Positions 60,855 to 64,000 of a stretch of 64,000 nt of DNA are shown here, piece by piece (position 1 is the stretch's first letter; the number at the start of each line of letters is the position of its first letter). Source of the stretch: Aestuariibaculum lutulentum (GTDB taxonomy: Bacteria; Bacteroidota; Bacteroidia; Flavobacteriales; Flavobacteriaceae); NCBI RefSeq assembly GCF_032926325.1, contig NZ_CP136709.1, positions 161,501 through 225,500 on the forward strand, written 5' to 3'. The position numbers were made by a program, and so were the translations under genes. A model generated the notes under the pieces. That model made no database searches and was not told the DNA's origin. It saw only the letters and a program-made list of their open reading frames with translations.

Positions 60855-62333
60855 TTAATATGCTTTTGCAAATAATACCCGACCTTTAGAAGGCTTACCA
60901 GAATACACACACACACCTTCTTCTTCTTTCATTTCCAAAGGAATACATCTAATAGTCGCTTTTGTAAGCTCTTTTATCTTTTCTTCGGTCTCATTTGAGC
61001 CATCCCAGTGCGCAGAGATAAATCCTGTCTTATTTTCTAAAACATCCTTAAACTCTTCGAATGTTTCCACCTCTGTGATGTGACTATTTCTAAATTCTAA
61101 CGCTTTATTAAATAAAGTCTCCTGAATCTCTTTTAATAAATCATCAACAGTCGTAGTTAAATCATCTATAGCAACTACAGACTTAGTTAATGTATCACGA
61201 CGAGCTAACTCCACCGTTCCGTTTTCCAAATCTTTTGGACCAATAGCAATACGTAATGGCACTCCTTGTAATTCGTGCTGTGCAAATTTAGCTCCCGGAC
61301 GTTGTGTGGTTCTATTATCGAACTTTACAGAAATACCTTTAGCTCTTAAATTACTCATTATAGTATTGGCTACTTCAGTAATCTTATCTAAATCTTCGTC
61401 ACTTTTATAAATAGGAACAATAACAACCTGGTTAGGCGCCAATGTTGGAGGCAACACCAAACCATTATCATCACTGTGTGTCATAATTAAAGCTCCCATT
61501 AAACGCGTAGAAACTCCCCAAGAGGTTGCCCAAACATAATCCTGTTTACCTTCTTTGCTCGCGTACTTCACATCAAAAGCTTTTGCGAAGTTCTGACCTA
61601 AGAAGTGAGACGTTCCTGCCTGTAATGCCTTTCCATCCTGCATTAAAGCTTCAATACAATAAGTCTCCTCTGCCCCAGCAAAACGTTCGCTTTCGGTTTT
61701 TACCCCTTGAACCACTGGAATAGCCATAAAGTTCTCCACAAACGTTGCATAAACATTATTCATAGTTTTTGCTTCCGTTAATGCTTCTGCTTTTGTTTCA
61801 TGCGCTGTATGTCCTTCCTGCCATAAAAACTCTGCCGTACGTAAAAATAAACGCGTACGCATTTCCCAACGCACCACATTAGCCCACTGGTTAATTAATA
61901 TGGGTAAATCTCTATACGACTGAATCCAGCTTCGATAAGTATTCCAAATAATAGCTTCAGAAGTTGGGCGTACCACTAATTCTTCCTCTAACTTTGCTTC
62001 AGGGTCAACTCTCAATTTACCTGGTTTATCAGGGTCGTTTTGTAATCTATAGTGTGTGACTACAGCACACTCTTTTGCAAATCCCTCAGCATTCTTTTCT
62101 TCAGCTTCAAACAAACTTTTAGGAACGAACAACGGGAAATAGGCATTTTGATGACCAGTTTCTTTAAACATTCGGTCTAATTCCGCCTGCATTTTTTCCC
62201 AAATGGCATATCCGTATGGCTTAATAACCATACATCCTCTAACTGCTGAATTCTCCGCTAAATCAGCCTTTACAACAAGTTCGTTGTACCATTTTGAATA
62301 ATCTTCTGATCTACTGGTAAGTTTTTTACTCAT
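60855..62333 (-). CDS. proS: Proline--tRNA ligase (archaeal/eukaryotic-type, no editing insert)
   Basis: 492 residues from the ATG at 62333. The longer frame from a TTG at 62351 adds only six residues. Class II motif 2 is WEMRTRLFLRTAEFLWQEGHTAH and motif 3 lies in LMGALIMTHSDDNGLVLPPTLAP. The TxE-type stretch VRPTSEAIIWNTYRSWIQSYRDLP is also present. The length and the YGYAIWEKMQAELD start fit the short type found in archaea, eukaryotes and Bacteroidota, lacking the bacterial editing domain. A C-terminal zinc-like tail (VCVYSGKPSKGRVLFAKAY) ends in Tyr. It charges tRNA-Pro in the cytoplasm. Confidence 0.97.
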   Translation of the reverse strand: MSKKLTSRSEDYSKWYNELVVKADLAENSAVRGCMVIKPYGYAIWEKMQAELDRMFKETGHQNAYFPLFVPKSLFEAEEKNAEGFAKECAVVTHYRLQNDPDKPGKLRVDPEAKLEEELVVRPTSEAIIWNTYRSWIQSYRDLPILINQWANVVRWEMRTRLFLRTAEFLWQEGHTAHETKAEALTEAKTMNNVYATFVENFMAIPVVQGVKTESERFAGAEETYCIEALMQDGKALQAGTSHFLGQNFAKAFDVKYASKEGKQDYVWATSWGVSTRLMGALIMTHSDDNGLVLPPTLAPNQVVIVPIYKSDEDLDKITEVANTIMSNLRAKGISVKFDNRTTQRPGAKFAQHELQGVPLRIAIGPKDLENGTVELARRDTLTKSVVAIDDLTTTVDDLLKEIQETLFNKALEFRNSHITEVETFEEFKDVLENKTGFISAHWDGSNETEEKIKELTKATIRCIPLEMKEEEGVCVYSGKPSKGRVLFAKAY

Positions 62334-62432
62334 ATTAGTATTTTGGCACAAATATTGTGATTATGTTAAATATAAAAATAGTTCAGCAAAACTAACTATT
62401 TTTGTTATGTTCAACAATAAAAATCTAATGAT

Positions 62433-63581
62433 ATGCTATTTCACAACTACTTAACCAAGAAAATGCCAATTTTAGCCGTTATAGGCTTGGCAATTGGCTT
62501 GTCTTCATGTGGTTCTTATCAATATGTTGGCGCTAATGATGGGATTTACGGAAGCACAGAACAATACGATCGCTACGAGGAAGCTGTTGTTGAAGTGCCT
62601 AAGGAAAATTCTAAAAACAATTACTACTCTAATTACTTTAAAAATAAATCTATGGAAGCTGATTATATGGTTTCCAGTGGAGAAATTTTTACCGATATCG
62701 ATGATTATGAAACATCGGGGTACACTGAAGATGATGCTCAGGCCAATGACTACCAAGGATATGGTGGCTGGGGACAGGAAAACAGCAGTGTAACTATTAA
62801 CTTCAATACAGGATATGGCTATTGGGGTGACCCATATTGGAACAACTGGGGTTGGAACAATTGGGGCTGGAACTACGGCTGGAATTACGGTTACAACAAC
62901 TGGAATTGGGGCTGGGGTTGGAACAGCTGGGGTTATTGCGATCCTTTCTGGTATGGTGGTTATTATGGCTGGGGATATCCTTGGCGCTATGGATATGTAG
63001 GCTACTATGGCACTCCTTATGGCAGATATTATGGTTACAACACATATTATGGTGGTTACTGGGGCAACAATGGTATTTACGACAGAAGAAATGTTGCTTA
63101 TAGCGCAAGCCGAAGAGGCACATATGCTAACAGAGCTACAAATTCTACCATAAATAGAAGAACCAGTTACACAAGTTCCGATAGAACTTCAAAGTATACT
63201 ACTAGAAGAAGCACTATAAATACCAATGGTGTGAGTGCCGACAGAAGAAATTACAATACAACTAATAGTTCACGTAATTATACAAGTAGCTCACAAAGAC
63301 GCTCAACTTCGACTTACACGCCATCAACAAACTCAACATCCAGAGCATCTTCAAGCAGAAGAACAAGCTCGAGAACCTATTCACCTTCAAACAGTAATAA
63401 TAGTAATTACTCTAGAAGATCATCAGGAAGTAGTAACTCATCTTACACTCCTAGTAGAAGTTACAGTTCAGGATCAAGTTCCAGTTCAGGCTCAAGTATG
63501 AGATCGTCTTCTGGAAGCAGTAGTCGTTCCAGCAGTGGTGGCGGAAGTTCAAGATCTTCAAGTGGAGGACGAAGAGGATAA
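62433..63581 (+). CDS. Low-complexity lipoprotein with W/G/Y- and S/R-rich regions
   Basis: 382 residues with a lipobox (GLSSCGSYQ, Cys26). Another ATG at 62463 would give a shorter signal. Residues 30-105 are ordinary and acidic. About 110-210 is a dense Trp/Gly/Tyr/Asn region (repeats of WNNWGW, GWNYGW, YYG). About 215-382 is rich in Ser, Arg and Thr, ending SSSGGRRG. I know similar proteins in flavobacteria upstream of porin genes but no function. A disordered, aromatic surface protein is a fair description. The next gene starts 28 bp downstream on the same strand. Confidence 0.75.
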   Translation: MLFHNYLTKKMPILAVIGLAIGLSSCGSYQYVGANDGIYGSTEQYDRYEEAVVEVPKENSKNNYYSNYFKNKSMEADYMVSSGEIFTDIDDYETSGYTEDDAQANDYQGYGGWGQENSSVTINFNTGYGYWGDPYWNNWGWNNWGWNYGWNYGYNNWNWGWGWNSWGYCDPFWYGGYYGWGYPWRYGYVGYYGTPYGRYYGYNTYYGGYWGNNGIYDRRNVAYSASRRGTYANRATNSTINRRTSYTSSDRTSKYTTRRSTINTNGVSADRRNYNTTNSSRNYTSSSQRRSTSTYTPSTNSTSRASSSRRTSSRTYSPSNSNNSNYSRRSSGSSNSSYTPSRSYSSGSSSSSGSSMRSSSGSSSRSSSGGGSSRSSSGGRRG

Positions 63582-63609
63582 AAAGCATAAAAAAAAGAAA
63601 AATTAAACT

Positions 63610-64000
63610 ATGAAAAAGTTAAACCTGTTATTTATAGGTATACTATCGGCATGCACACTAAATGCTCAGGATATTAGTGATGCTCTCCGTTATTCACAAA
63701 GTGAAATTCAAGGAACAGCGCGTTTCAGAGCCTTAAGCGGGGCCTTTGGTGCCTTAGGTGGCGACATGAGTGCCGTTAGCTTAAACCCCGCCAGTTCGGC
63801 AGTATTTAATGCGAGTCATGTTTCGTTTTCATTATCAAACGCCGATGTAAAAAATGAAACGCAATATTTCAACGGGTTTAACAAAGTCAATAATTCCAAG
63901 TTTGACTTAAATCAGGGAGGTGCTTCGTTTGTATTCGCTGCAAGAAATAATTCACCTTGGCGCAAGTTTTCTTTAGGTGTGGCTTATGAGAAAACCAACA
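63610..64000 (+). CDS. OmpP1/FadL-type outer-membrane protein (partial)
   Basis: Only the first 130 residues are in the window; the gene runs off the end. A signal peptide ends near LNAQ (residue 19), followed by the start typical of OmpP1/FadL/TodX porins: GTARFRALSGAFGALGGDMSAVSLNPASSAVF. These long barrels take up hydrophobic molecules. It lies 28 bp after the low-complexity lipoprotein gene, so the two are probably one transcript. Confidence 0.85.
   Translation, partial: MKKLNLLFIGILSACTLNAQDISDALRYSQSEIQGTARFRALSGAFGALGGDMSAVSLNPASSAVFNASHVSFSLSNADVKNETQYFNGFNKVNNSKFDLNQGGASFVFAARNNSPWRKFSLGVAYEKTN

Noticed and set aside
62803..63123. Cys/His/Ser-rich antisense frame
   Set aside because: Mirror of the Trp/Gly/Tyr repeats of the lipoprotein gene.
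63110..63575. Short Ser/Arg codon repeats that might suggest a CRISPR or satellite array
   Set aside because: They are degenerate, with no fixed unit or spacers, and lie inside a coding frame.

Overview
The window looks like chromosome of a marine-type member of the Bacteroidota, family Flavobacteriaceae. Supporting signs are the AT-rich sequence, promoters with the TAnnTTTG -7 box, almost no Shine-Dalgarno sequences, a SusC/SusD pair, a hybrid two-component system (HTCS), a type IX secretion (T9SS) C-terminal signal, and a housekeeping order (DUF1599, DoxX-like, OppB-like permease, TlpA-like, TpiA, PrmA, ClpS) that I recall from flavobacteria. I cannot name the genus.

1-3.8 kb: a TonB-dependent receptor, then a divergent HxlR regulator / nitroreductase pair that shares a regulatory region rich in GTYAC pentamers.

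3.9-39.1 kb: one large polysaccharide utilization locus (PUL), all on the minus strand. In transcription order it encodes a GH30 enzyme, the HTCS regulator, a BNR_4 beta-propeller protein, GH88, GH2, SusC, SusD, two surface lipoproteins (DUF4959/DUF5126/DUF5000 type and DUF4998/DUF5013 type), GH16, a metallopeptidase-like lipoprotein, a tandem GH43-GH43 protein, two more GH43 proteins, GH27, another GH43, a DUF2264 (GH154-like) protein, and a very large FG-GAP/ASPIC/vanadium-haloperoxidase-like protein with a T9SS signal. The set fits a type II arabinogalactan or arabinogalactan protein. GH16 and GH43 would act on the beta-1,3-galactan, GH30 and GH2 on beta-1,6-galactan side chains, GH43 and GH27 on arabinose or alpha-galactose decorations, and DUF2264, BNR_4 and GH88 on (rhamnosyl-)glucuronic acid caps. 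The peptidase could act on the protein core. The substrate is an inference.

Three PUL promoters (GH30, BNR_4-GH88, GH2) share the same layout: two direct-repeat half-sites with starts exactly 21 bp apart, then a yAnnTTTG -7 box whose near edge is 22-23 positions from the first half-site. Two of them also have a 9-nt-loop hairpin near the predicted 5' end of the mRNA. I propose these as HTCS operators.

39.3-42.6 kb: a second nitroreductase, an AraC regulator, tRNA-Arg(ACG) and a two-gene YeeE/YedE transporter. 42.6-52.6 kb: housekeeping genes (clpS, prmA, tpiA, TlpA-like, permease, DoxX-like, DUF1599, folP, cdaA, an ABC exporter, truA). 52.6-57.2 kb: a NEW3-domain protein with an ABC transporter, a small unknown gene and a phosphoesterase, bracketed by two inverted copies of a modular intergenic repeat. 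57.2-64 kb: DUF4293, rho with a long low-complexity insert, rpsT behind two identical tRNA-Glu genes, proS, a Trp/Gly/Tyr- and Ser/Arg-rich lipoprotein, and the start of an OmpP1/FadL-type porin cut by the window edge. I see no CRISPR array, insertion sequence, prophage or rRNA.
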